DNA of 64,000 nucleotides, from contig JAISUW010000012.1 in the NCBI GenBank assembly GCA_031271865.1, positions 1-64,000 on the forward strand. The letters are read 5' to 3'. This document shows positions 19,339 through 27,943 of the stretch, piece by piece (position 1 is the stretch's first letter; each line of letters begins with the position of its first letter). The stretch comes from Oscillospiraceae bacterium. GTDB taxonomy: Bacteria; Bacillota; Clostridia; Oscillospirales; Acutalibacteraceae. The translations under genes were made by a program, and so were the position numbers. The notes beneath the pieces were generated by a model, which was given only the letters and a program-made list of their open reading frames with translations, was not told the DNA's origin and searched no databases.

Positions 19339-19398
19339 CCGGCTACGCGTAGCCGGTCGGCGGCGGTTCGCGAACCGCCCGGGGCTTCGCGAAGCCCC
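19339..19398. repeat. Array of three perfect CGCG-centred palindromes
   Basis: CCGGCTACGCGTAGCCGG (19339-19356), GGCGGTTCGCGAACCGCC (19362-19379), GGGGCTTCGCGAAGCCCC (19381-19398); the last overlaps the adjacent stop codon. Confidence 0.85.
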
Positions 19399-20006
19399 TA
19401 CGCCGCCCAACTCTCCCAACACAGCCACTGGTGGAGGGTGGGTGCGTGTTTATTGAATTTGCCTCTGCCGATGTCGCGGTTGAGCGCTTTGAGGACGACC
19501 TCAATCGGTTGTGCGTCCATGGCGAAGTCATTCCACATTTCGTAGGCTCTGTGGGGGCTGAGTTTGTTGTTTTTGAAGGGGAATCTTTGGTAGAAGAGCC
19601 AAAAGTCATTGAATCTGCGTTCCCGCTCCAGTTCCTCTGCCGATTTTTTGAGGGGTTTGACAGTCGGCAGGTTTGTGCGGGCGGGGGCGGCGGCATTGGC
19701 AGCGGCTTTGGCAACTACGGGAGGCGCGGCGGCGGTGCTTTCTTGACGCCCGGTTTCTTGCGCATCGCCGGCGGCGTTTTGGGCAGCGAGCTTTGCGGCT
19801 TTGGTGGCGGCGCGCTTCTTGGCGGAATCGATGCTCTTGGCGACAGCGCCGAAAGCCATATGCATAGCGTTTTCTGCGATTTCCGGGAAGATGCCGTCGG
19901 CTTGGTATTTCTCGAGCATTGCGATGAGATGTGCGCGCTCTTCGCCTTCAAAGTGGTCGATAAAGTACAGGCGGGCTTTGGTCAGTCGCAGGGTTGTGCT
20001 TTCCAT
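19398..20006 (-). CDS. Hypothetical protein: N-terminal helical domain, Ala/Lys-rich linker, C-terminal replication-protein-like module
   Basis: Start preceded by ggagg; C-terminal FNDFWLFYQRFPFKNNKLSPHRAYEMW...PTLHQWLCWESW resembles the FxxFWxxYPRK...ATWLNxxRWxD module of phage/plasmid replication proteins. Confidence 0.6.
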   Translation of the reverse strand: MESTTLRLTKARLYFIDHFEGEERAHLIAMLEKYQADGIFPEIAENAMHMAFGAVAKSIDSAKKRAATKAAKLAAQNAAGDAQETGRQESTAAAPPVVAKAAANAAAPARTNLPTVKPLKKSAEELERERRFNDFWLFYQRFPFKNNKLSPHRAYEMWNDFAMDAQPIEVVLKALNRDIGRGKFNKHAPTLHQWLCWESWAA

Positions 20007-20481
20007 GACAAATCCTCCTTGCTAAAAACGAAACGGGTTTTCTCTTTCCTTCACTTTCCATTTTAGCATATTTTTTGGCATTTGTCAATAGCAAATTGAA
20101 CAAAAATATTAATGTATGTGACAAAAAACAAGTAAATATTACATTGTGTCATTAATTAATGTCAGATAAAGTCGCATTATGGAGGAGAATGTCGAAGAAT
20201 GGCAGGAGGCAACGCAGGCAAAACGGCCGTGCGGTGCGCTTCGAGGCTGTAATGGCAAGTAAGGATTCGGGAGGGCGCAACAAAAATGGCGGTGGCACCT
20301 TGGCGGCAAGGCAAAAGGCCTACGCAGCTTCTGAAAAAGAGATTGAATTGATAAGCCTTATAAGCTAAACACTGCGTGAAACATCCCGAGAAAAGTCACC
20401 ATGGTTCCTATTGAAGAATATAATGGTATGGGCATTTGCCCGCTGTTTTGATATTATTGTCCTCAAAAAGGAGCGATACAT

Positions 20482-21915
20482 ATGGCATATAACCGCCGCA
20501 TAGAACGCCAGCCGGAGGGTGGGTACTGCTGTCCTGTGGGCGTGACAGGTCCAACGGGAGCAACCGGGGTAGCAGGAGCAACCGGCGCTACCGGAGCGCA
20601 GGGCTTGCAGGGAGTAACAGGCGCAACCGGTGCGCAGGGCGCAGCAGGTGCTCCGGGTGCGGCAGGGGCTCGCGGTGCTACGGGTGCCACCGGACCAACC
20701 GGAGCCGCCGGGCGCGACGGTGTAGACGGCGCTACAGGAGCAACCGGAGCGCAAGGGCTCCGCGGCGTTACCGGCGCAACCGGACAGCAGGGCGTTATGG
20801 GGATACCGGGGGAACCGGGGGCGACCGGAGCTACAGGGGCAACAGGCGCTGTAGGTCCGCAAGGCATCCAAGGCCGTGACGGAGCGACAGGTCCCACAGG
20901 CGCAACCGGAGCAGCCGGCAGTGACGGTGCCACAGGTGCCACCGGACCGACCGGTTATACGGGTATCCAAGGGGTAGCCGGGCAGCGCGGTGTCACAGGT
21001 GCTACCGGAGCGGCCGGACAGCCCGGGGCGACAGGGGCAACGGGTGCCGCCGGGCAGAACGGCGCTACAGGTGCCACAGGTGCGACCGGAGCAACCGGAG
21101 CAACCGGCAGTACAGGAGTTACAGGTGCCACAGGTGCAGCCGGTGCACAAGGCGCAGCAGGAGCCGCCGGTGCACGCGGAGCAACAGGTGCAACGGGGGC
21201 TACCGGGGCACAAGGAACCGCCGGGACAGCAGGAGCGCGGGGCGCAACGGGCGCGACGGGCGCCACAGGCGCACAGGGAGCCGCCGGAGCCGCCGGTGCC
21301 AAGGGTGCCACAGGAGCAACAGGCGCGCAAGGAGCCGTCGGTGCAAAAGGTGCCACAGGCGCAACGGGAGCCGCCGGGGCGAAAGGTGCCACGGGTGCGC
21401 AAGGTGCCGCAGGAGCACCGGGAGCCGCCGGCGCAAAAGGCGCCACGGGTGCCACCGGAGCTGCCGGTGCCAAAGGAGCTACCGGTCCGGCGGGTGCCAC
21501 CGGAGCCACTGGTTTATCAACGCTGTACCGTGTGTTGGTCGGCGTACGCTATGACAGTCCGGATGACAACAGCTCAGTGGAGTTCCGCATTGAAACCATC
21601 CAGAAGACCGTCACAAACCTCCCGACGACTGCCGCTGAGTTTATCACTTGGCTGACAGACACCTATGGAACGCACAACGACCCTTATTATGGGAATTATA
21701 TACCCTGCACAGGTTGGATTCATGTTGCAGGCAGCTCCGGTGCAACGGATGCGTATCCGGTGTATGGATTGGGGTACAGTACAACGACACAGGTGTGGCG
21801 GCTCTTCGGCACCGTGCCTTCCAAAACATACAACCAGACACCTGTATACATTTATAATGAAGGTTTACAGTCGACATGGGCAGATGTGGTATCGAGTTAC
21901 AAAACCGTAATCTAA
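20482..21915 (+). CDS. Collagen-like (GXY)n repeat protein with about 130-aa unique C-terminal domain
   Basis: About 110 consecutive G-X-Y triplets dominated by GAT; RBS aaaaaggag upstream; no classical signal peptide; CC pair near N-terminus. Confidence 0.9.
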   Translation: MAYNRRIERQPEGGYCCPVGVTGPTGATGVAGATGATGAQGLQGVTGATGAQGAAGAPGAAGARGATGATGPTGAAGRDGVDGATGATGAQGLRGVTGATGQQGVMGIPGEPGATGATGATGAVGPQGIQGRDGATGPTGATGAAGSDGATGATGPTGYTGIQGVAGQRGVTGATGAAGQPGATGATGAAGQNGATGATGATGATGATGSTGVTGATGAAGAQGAAGAAGARGATGATGATGAQGTAGTAGARGATGATGATGAQGAAGAAGAKGATGATGAQGAVGAKGATGATGAAGAKGATGAQGAAGAPGAAGAKGATGATGAAGAKGATGPAGATGATGLSTLYRVLVGVRYDSPDDNSSVEFRIETIQKTVTNLPTTAAEFITWLTDTYGTHNDPYYGNYIPCTGWIHVAGSSGATDAYPVYGLGYSTTTQVWRLFGTVPSKTYNQTPVYIYNEGLQSTWADVVSSYKTVI

Positions 21916-21931
21916 TTGTATGAATAACAGA

Positions 21932-22969
21932 TTATACGTTCCGGTTTCGTTCGAACTCACCGATGTCGTCATCCGTCTTGTAGTAGTAGGAGTTCTCTTT
22001 CATCAGCCTGTCGGACTGCATTAAAACTCCCAAACCGCGGGCTACGCACTCCAAAGGATGCTCCGCCAACACAACGCTGAGACGTGTCTCGCGGGCAAGT
22101 AACGCATCTAAGCCGCGCAGCATGGCACCGCCGCCGGTAAGCACAATCCCATTGTCATAAATGTCCCCCGCCATCTCCGGCGGGGTTTCCTCTAACAGCC
22201 GCCGGACAAGATTCGTGATGTCACGCAGCGGCTGACGCATCGCATAATGCACTTCCGTACTTGTTACCTCTATGCGGTCGGGTAGGCGGGAGATGTAGTT
22301 TGCGCCGCGCACCGGGATAGCCAACTCTACCTTACGCTGTACGGCGCAGCCGATTTTCTTTTTGACAGCCTCCGCCGTGAGTTCGCCGACCTCCAAGCCG
22401 CGCTCTCGGCGCAAGTGCCTGGCGATGGAGGCATTCAGCGCGTTGCCCGCTACTTTGGCGGATTTCGCAATTGCCATACTGCCCATGGTGATAATAGCGG
22501 CATCTGCCGTGCCGCCGCCGATGTCCAATACCAATCGACCGCCGGGTTCCAGAATATTCAATCCTGCGCCCAAAGCCGCCGCAAGCGGTTCCTCTACAAG
22601 GCAAGCCCGCGCCGCACCGGCGGATATGGCCAGTTCTAAGATGGAGCTGCGCTCCAAGCCCGTAACAGTCGCAGGCATACAAATCATGACCGTCGGTTTC
22701 AAGAACTTTTTGCCGCACAGACGCTTGATATAGTATTCAATCATCGCATGGATGACCGTAAAATTGGAGATAACGCCGTCACGGATTGGCATTACGATGT
22801 CCAACCCCTCGGGATTGCGGCCGACCATTTCGTATACCGAATTGCCCAGTGCGAGGATGCGTCCGGTCTTTTTTTCGATTGCCGCAATGGAAGCCTCACG
22901 AATCACAATACCTTTCCCCAGTACATAGACGAGGATAGAGGTTGTTCCGAGGTCAATTCCGATTTGCAT
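21932..22969 (-). CDS. mreB: MreB/Mbl-family rod-shape actin homologue
   Basis: IGIDLGTTSILVYV, EEPLAAALGAGL, LVLDIGGGTADAAII, GIVLTGGGAMLRGLD. Confidence 0.9.
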   Translation of the reverse strand: MQIGIDLGTTSILVYVLGKGIVIREASIAAIEKKTGRILALGNSVYEMVGRNPEGLDIVMPIRDGVISNFTVIHAMIEYYIKRLCGKKFLKPTVMICMPATVTGLERSSILELAISAGAARACLVEEPLAAALGAGLNILEPGGRLVLDIGGGTADAAIITMGSMAIAKSAKVAGNALNASIARHLRRERGLEVGELTAEAVKKKIGCAVQRKVELAIPVRGANYISRLPDRIEVTSTEVHYAMRQPLRDITNLVRRLLEETPPEMAGDIYDNGIVLTGGGAMLRGLDALLARETRLSVVLAEHPLECVARGLGVLMQSDRLMKENSYYYKTDDDIGEFERNRNV

Positions 22970-23007
22970 TCCGACCATGGTTGGTGTCCCCTACGCAATT
23001 CATAATA

Positions 23008-23661
23008 CTACTTCCGACCGGTTGCCAGAGCGGTCAGGGCTGTAATCTGGCTGACTTCACCCTCTGCAAGCACTGCCGCGCACGCCTCCAGCGTCGCGCC
23101 CGTCGTTACAATATCATCCACCAGCACAATATGGCGGCTTTTGATATCAATGTCCGGATTGCGTGCATATACGCCCTGCACATTCAGTATGCGCTCTTCG
23201 GCAGAGATTTCATGCTGGGTTTTGTTTTTCTTTACCTTTTTGAGCAAGTCCGGGCAAAAAGAACAATCCGTCCGCATGGCCGCATACTTCGCCAGACCGG
23301 CACTTTGGTTGTAGCCGCGTTCTTTCAGGCGGTCGGCACCGGAGGGGACGCAAGCAAAGAGCGGTTGCTCTGCGAGAATATATGCTGGGAGAAGCTCCCC
23401 CATAGCACAGCCGAAATCCACAGCCAAGCCGCGCTGTCCTGCAAACTTCAGCCACCGGAGCCGCACCCCGCCTGCCGAATGGTACGGAAAAACCGAGTAC
23501 ACTGTCAGCCCCGAAGGGAGAGTGCGGACGCTCCCCGGTTGCGGAGCCAAATCCAAGCACTCTGTACACAGTATTTCTTCCGACGGAATAGACCGCCCAC
23601 ACCACAGGCAACGCCGCGGGAAGAGCCAGAAGGACCATTTGAGAAGATTACTCGGGCGCAA
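23008..23661 (-). CDS. comF: ComF family phosphoribosyltransferase-like protein (proposed TTG start)
   Basis: CxxC zinc motif (CLWCGRS...CTEC), HIVLVDDIVTTGATLEACA PRPP-binding loop; ggggag RBS 7 nt before TTG at 23661. Confidence 0.8.
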   Translation of the reverse strand: MRPSNLLKWSFWLFPRRCLWCGRSIPSEEILCTECLDLAPQPGSVRTLPSGLTVYSVFPYHSAGGVRLRWLKFAGQRGLAVDFGCAMGELLPAYILAEQPLFACVPSGADRLKERGYNQSAGLAKYAAMRTDCSFCPDLLKKVKKNKTQHEISAEERILNVQGVYARNPDIDIKSRHIVLVDDIVTTGATLEACAAVLAEGEVSQITALTALATGRK

Positions 23662-23713
23662 AACAGAACTCCCCGCTTGTAACAACAGCAGTCGGCGTTT
23701 GCAAAAAAGAATG

Positions 23714-24060
23714 TGAGTCGGTCTGTAAGCCGAGTTCTGTCTTTGAAGGCAATCATCTATCTGGGCCGTGCGTTGCCGCATGGCTCGGTGCCGCCTTTCG
23801 CTCTCAGTCCCCCGGGCGAGGGGTGCGCCGCTGGGCGCGTTGAGCCGTCGGCGTTGCTCCGGCGGGGGTTTGCCTGGCGGAACACTTCCATGTTCCCCGG
23901 TGCGCTCTTACCGCACCATTTCACCCTTACTGCCGACCGGCAGCGGTATATTTCTGTGTACTTTCCCTAAGGTCGCCCTCGGCGGCTGTTAGCCGCCCGC
24001 CTGCCCTGCGGAGCTCGGACTTTCCTCACAGCTAAGCTGCGCGACTGCCCAACCGACTCA
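23714..24060 (-). ncRNA. rnpB: RNase P RNA, bacterial class A
   Basis: Minus strand: TGAGTCGGTTGGGCAGTCGCGCAG...GAGGAAAGTCCGAGCTCC (conserved)...GGGTGAAA...GGTAAGAGCGCACCG...GGCTTACAGACCGACTCA; P1 ends pair. Confidence 0.93.
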
Positions 24061-24067
24061 CATATAT

Positions 24068-24096
24068 ATTTTAAACGGTTTGCAGGAAAATGTCAA
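24068..24096 (-). promoter_or_regulatory. rnpB promoter TTGACA-N17-TAAAAT
   Basis: -10 ends 7 nt before the inferred RNA 5' end. Confidence 0.7.
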
Positions 24097-24118
24097 GCAG
24101 AAAATCAGATTAAAAGAA

Positions 24119-24949
24119 TCACGAATGTTCACTATATAGAACATTCGGATTGCTTTCCGGTTTCTTATGATGATATGGATAAATTAGCAACGCAATCAAA
24201 GCGGCAACGCAGCCCAAGAAGTTCATGACCATATCGCTCATGGTATCCATGATGGCATAGCGGGCATCCCAAGCCGCGCCGGGTTCCGGTGCGGGTTTGA
24301 AAATCGGATGCACGACACCGGCCTCTTTGGCTAAAGCCAAACTCCAGTGCTGCATATCCCCCCAAGCAACTTGGTCAAAGGTGAACTCAAACAGTTCCCA
24401 TATAGATGTGACCGTGAAGCACATCCCGACAGAACAGAGGATAATCACCGGCATCGGGATGGCGGCGTGCTGCTTGTGTTGTATCATGGTGCAGAGCTCA
24501 TAGCCCAGCATCACGCACAGAGCACCGCCGAAGAAATGGATTGCCGTGTCCCACCAGTAAAAGTTGTAATATAAATTCACAAACGCACCGAAGAACGCTG
24601 TGACCAAAGCAAATGTGCAGGAGATTACCTGAAAGTACCGCGGAATCAGCCGCCAAGCACTCGTCGGCTTGGCAAACTGAAAGAACTCCCATAGGAATGT
24701 CACCAACAAATGGATGAGCATTACCAAGAACGTGCGTCCGGCTCCGTTTTGCTCCGGTATCGGCACAATGGTCGTGAATGCGGGCGGTGTCGGATCCGCC
24801 ATCCAAAAGACAGTACATATCAACCCATAAATAAAGAACGCACGGCAAATCCACCAATATGTCAGTTCCCATTTCTTGGGTTCATGCAGCATACGGTAAA
24901 AGGCGCCGGCAACCCTGCCGGCAGGGAGAATCGTTTCTTCTTGGCTCAA
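24119..24949 (-). CDS. Polytopic membrane protein, YjdF/DUF2238-like
   Basis: WDTAIHFFGGALCVMLGYEL...SIWELFEFTFDQV...DTMSDMVMNFLG pattern. Confidence 0.5.
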   Translation of the reverse strand: MSQEETILPAGRVAGAFYRMLHEPKKWELTYWWICRAFFIYGLICTVFWMADPTPPAFTTIVPIPEQNGAGRTFLVMLIHLLVTFLWEFFQFAKPTSAWRLIPRYFQVISCTFALVTAFFGAFVNLYYNFYWWDTAIHFFGGALCVMLGYELCTMIQHKQHAAIPMPVIILCSVGMCFTVTSIWELFEFTFDQVAWGDMQHWSLALAKEAGVVHPIFKPAPEPGAAWDARYAIMDTMSDMVMNFLGCVAALIALLIYPYHHKKPESNPNVLYSEHS

Positions 24950-25031
24950 GGAACTACCTTCTTTCTATTTTGCAAGACCTACCTACCGGTCTTCAGCGTA
25001 TTTGTATTTGTAGGAAAAACGGCAAAAGCAG

Positions 25032-25535
25032 CTATCGGCGCTCCCGCTTCCTGTCTGCCAAAAGCAGCACGACCATAAGGAGTGCAACCGTTCCCGCCGC
25101 CGGAACCACGACTTTCAGCCAGCCGGGGATTGCTTTCGTTTGCGGTTCTTCCGTTTCGGTAACTGCGGGCACTGTAGAAGCAGGTGCGGCGGACGATGTT
25201 TTTTTGCGTGCTGTGCTTTGGGTGACGGTAAACTCGTCAAAGGACGGCTTCGTGCCGCGCGGCACAACGCCGGTATAGGTATCCTCCGGGTGCGCCGTCG
25301 CCAAAGTCGGCGTTGTCGGCGCTGTTTCGGTTTCCGGCGCCTCGGTGGGTTCCGTTTGCGCTTGCGTCAGCAGGGTTTCCGTTTCCGCATCGGAATTGCT
25401 GCTGCTTTCCTCCGGAACATAAGCAGAGGAAGACACCGGCACATCTGTTGTTTCCGGCTCGGCAGAAGCCGTAACGCACCCGGCAAGCAACAGCAGCAGG
25501 ATGCCGACGGCAACGGCATAGCAACGTATCCGCAA
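25032..25535 (-). CDS. Putative lipoprotein/secreted Ser/Thr-rich protein with C-terminal TM anchor (TTG start)
   Basis: ILLLLLAGC lipobox, Thr/Glu/Pro-rich stalk, C-terminal TM + RKRERR; aaggagg RBS before TTG. Confidence 0.55.
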   Translation of the reverse strand: MRIRCYAVAVGILLLLLAGCVTASAEPETTDVPVSSSAYVPEESSSNSDAETETLLTQAQTEPTEAPETETAPTTPTLATAHPEDTYTGVVPRGTKPSFDEFTVTQSTARKKTSSAAPASTVPAVTETEEPQTKAIPGWLKVVVPAAGTVALLMVVLLLADRKRERR

Positions 25536-25566
25536 CGCAAGCCCTCCTTTTCCTATTTCGTATGGC

Positions 25567-26634
25567 TCAAGCCTTCCATGGGGACTGCACATATTTCTCC
25601 CAATCCAAAGGCCGGGAAGAAATCAGGAACACCTGCCGTTCCGTGGAGAACAACCACACGCCGTGCCCCTTTCCGCAGCCGCCGTGGTCGCTGGTCATCA
25701 GAATCAGCCAATCCTCCGTTTGATAGGTCGGGCGGGCCTTGACGGCATTGATGAGTTTGAGTGCCTGCGCATCGCTCTCGGCGAAACCGCGCTTATACTC
25801 CGCTATTTGCATGGACTGCCCGTAGGCGTGACCGGCGTGGTCGCAGTACTCTAAGATGGGGAAGATCAGCCCGGCGCAGTCCGGGAGTGCAATCTCTTGT
25901 AAAGTCTTTTCTACGGTTTCTTCATCGCTTCCGCATTGCACCCAGTTGGTATTCAGACCGTTCTCGGCATCGTAGACCAACTCATTCTTCAGCGTGGCAT
26001 CGTCTGCTGTGAAGTGGCCATCCCAACTTGTAAGGAACACAGATTTCGCAATGGTTCCGTTCTCTGTGAGCTGTGTGAAGAACGTGTGTTTGGAGTCGGC
26101 AGGTTTGGTGACACCGTTGGCAGTTACACCCGTTTGGTAGGACCACTCACCGGTCTCCAATGCGGACCAGCCGCAGGCAGTCACGGTAATCTGCGGATGC
26201 AGCCACGGACCGCCGGCATACATGGCATAGGCAGCGCCGCCGCCTTCTTTGAGCGCCAAGGCGGCACTTACACCTTCCTTGGCTTGCAGGAAACCGCCGG
26301 CTTGCGCACCATCATGCCCTACCACTAAGACTTTCTTCACCGTTTTCCCTTCCGGCAACGGCTCGGCAAAGAAGTCTGTTACAATATAATACAATGCCGT
26401 CTGCGGCAGAGCGTCTTTCGTATTGTTTGCGTAGAAGCCGGAATCATTCAGCTGTTTTTTGTAGTTGCCTGTCCAGTAGTAAGGTAAGCCGCCCCCTACA
26501 TACGTAAAGCCCAGCAGTACGCTCTCCGTCAGGGGTGCCCACAGCGCACCCAACGCGGCGATGCCGGCAAGGATAATCAGCAACGTATTTCGTAGGCGGT
26601 GCGTGTGTTTTTTGGCTTTTTCAGACTTCGGCAT
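25567..26634 (-). CDS. Alkaline phosphatase superfamily-like membrane-anchored protein
   Basis: N-terminal TM; VLVVGHDGAQAGGF, EYCDHAGHAYGQ, MTSDHGGCGKGHG metal-binding-type motifs. Confidence 0.7.
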   Translation of the reverse strand: MPKSEKAKKHTHRLRNTLLIILAGIAALGALWAPLTESVLLGFTYVGGGLPYYWTGNYKKQLNDSGFYANNTKDALPQTALYYIVTDFFAEPLPEGKTVKKVLVVGHDGAQAGGFLQAKEGVSAALALKEGGGAAYAMYAGGPWLHPQITVTACGWSALETGEWSYQTGVTANGVTKPADSKHTFFTQLTENGTIAKSVFLTSWDGHFTADDATLKNELVYDAENGLNTNWVQCGSDEETVEKTLQEIALPDCAGLIFPILEYCDHAGHAYGQSMQIAEYKRGFAESDAQALKLINAVKARPTYQTEDWLILMTSDHGGCGKGHGVWLFSTERQVFLISSRPLDWEKYVQSPWKA

Positions 26635-26683
26635 GGCGGTACACTTCTTTCTGTCGGTTCCGGGATTTCAGTTGTCATATTCT

Positions 26684-26712
26684 ATTATAATACAGCCGCG
26701 CTTGCTTGTCAA
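26684..26712 (-). promoter_or_regulatory. Promoter TTGACA-N17-TATAAT
   Basis: Upstream of phosphatase-superfamily gene at 26634. Confidence 0.7.
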
Positions 26713-26715
26713 GAG

Positions 26716-26772
26716 GCAGTTGTGCCGCAAAGCGGCAGCTGTGCCGCAAAGCGGCTATTGCGCCGCAAAGCG
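26716..26772. repeat. Three tandem 19-bp repeats, each carrying a GCCGCAAAGCGGC hairpin
   Basis: GCAGTTGTGCCGCAAAGCG / GCAGCTGTGCCGCAAAGCG / GCTATTGCGCCGCAAAGCG. Confidence 0.85.
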
Positions 26773-26794
26773 GCGGCTGCGTCCTGCAGTTTGC

Positions 26795-27943
26795 TTACCA
26801 CTCTGCGACGGAGCCGTCTGTATTGCGCCACTGTGTGGTGTACCAATGGAAGCGCTCTTTCGCTCGTTCGCGCACAAGCTCTTCATTGATGGTGATGCCC
26901 AGTCCGGGTTTCTCCGTGCGGTGGACATAGCCGTCCTTGAACGCGAATGTGTCGCGGTCGAGAACATAGTCGAGCTGCCCCTCTGTACTGTAGTCCTGCA
27001 GGTTGAGGCTCTGCTCTTGGATGAAGGCGTTGTGCGTACACCAATCCAGTTGCAGGCAGGAAGCCAGTGCAATCGGTCCCAAGGGGCAATGCGGCGCCAC
27101 CGCTACATCATAGCATTCCGCCATGGCGGCAATCTTCTTGCACTCCAAAAGACCGCCGGCATGGGAGAGGTCGGGCTGAATGATGTCAATCCCGCCCTGC
27201 GTGATGATGTCCTTATAGCCCCAGCGCGTATAGTTGCGTTCCCCCGTAGCCAAGGGGGTAGAACCGTGCTTGCGCAGTTCCACAAAGGCCTCCGGATGCT
27301 CTGTCAGCACCGGCTCCTCAATGAACAGCAGACGATACTGCTCCATCTCCGCCAGGAGCACCCGCGCCATCCCTTTGTGCATACGGCCGTGCACGTCCAT
27401 GGCGATGTCTACGTCATAGCCCACCGCTTCACGCATCGCCGCCACCCGCGCGGAAACGGCATCGATTTTGGCATAGGTATCGATCCACTCATAGTGGCGC
27501 ACGGCGTTCATCTTGATTGCTTTGTAGCCTTGCGCATGCCTGTTTTTGATTGCCCGAGCCGCAGACTCCGGTGTGTCCCCATCCCCACCGCAATAGACCT
27601 TGATTTTATCGCGCACTGCCCCGCCTAAGAACTCATAGGCGGGGAGGTTGTGAAATTTGCCCTTGATGTCCCACAAGGCTTGCTCAATTCCGGACAACGC
27701 AGAGGTCAGAATGCCGCCGCCGCGATAAAAGCCCCCGCGGTAGAGCACTTGGAAGATGTCTTCAATGTCTCCGGCGTTGCGCCCGATGAGAACCTCAGAG
27801 AACTCTTTCACACAGGCCTCTACCGCATCGGCATGACCTTCCAGGATCGGCTCCCCCCACCCTTCGATGCCCGATGCCGTAGTAATCTTCAAAAAGAGCC
27901 AGCGCGGCGGGACTTGGAACAGTTCGAGTTGCTTGATTTTCAT
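26795..27943 (-). CDS. dgoD: Enolase-superfamily sugar acid dehydratase, galactonate dehydratase-like
   Basis: WGEPILEG, AIKMNA, DVHGR, EEPVLTEH, ATGERNYTRW, QPDLSHAGG, APHCPLGPIALA motifs. Confidence 0.82.
   Translation of the reverse strand: MKIKQLELFQVPPRWLFLKITTASGIEGWGEPILEGHADAVEACVKEFSEVLIGRNAGDIEDIFQVLYRGGFYRGGGILTSALSGIEQALWDIKGKFHNLPAYEFLGGAVRDKIKVYCGGDGDTPESAARAIKNRHAQGYKAIKMNAVRHYEWIDTYAKIDAVSARVAAMREAVGYDVDIAMDVHGRMHKGMARVLLAEMEQYRLLFIEEPVLTEHPEAFVELRKHGSTPLATGERNYTRWGYKDIITQGGIDIIQPDLSHAGGLLECKKIAAMAECYDVAVAPHCPLGPIALASCLQLDWCTHNAFIQEQSLNLQDYSTEGQLDYVLDRDTFAFKDGYVHRTEKPGLGITINEELVRERAKERFHWYTTQWRNTDGSVAEW

Noticed and set aside
20159-20368. 69-aa basic plus-strand ORF before the collagen gene
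   Set aside because: No convincing RBS for the first ATG and no family resemblance; an internal ATG at about 20190 with ggagga nearby keeps it possible but unsupported.
20365-21402. 345-aa Cys/Gly/Ser-rich minus-strand ORF
   Set aside because: Antisense frame of the collagen GXY repeat; repeat structure alone keeps it open.
20955-21509. AP/VAPVAP-rich minus-strand ORF
   Set aside because: Also an antisense product of the collagen repeat, not a genuine antifreeze-like or PE/PPE protein.
20482-21520. Tandem DNA repeat or mobile element
   Set aside because: Periodicity is the 9-nt coding signature of G-X-Y triplets in one long ORF.
23713-23970. Plus-strand ORFs over the rnpB region
   Set aside because: Sequence is RNase P RNA on the minus strand; ORFs are incidental.
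26716-26772. CRISPR-like array
   Set aside because: Units are contiguous 19-bp repeats with no spacers and no cas genes nearby; no CRISPR array was found anywhere in the window.
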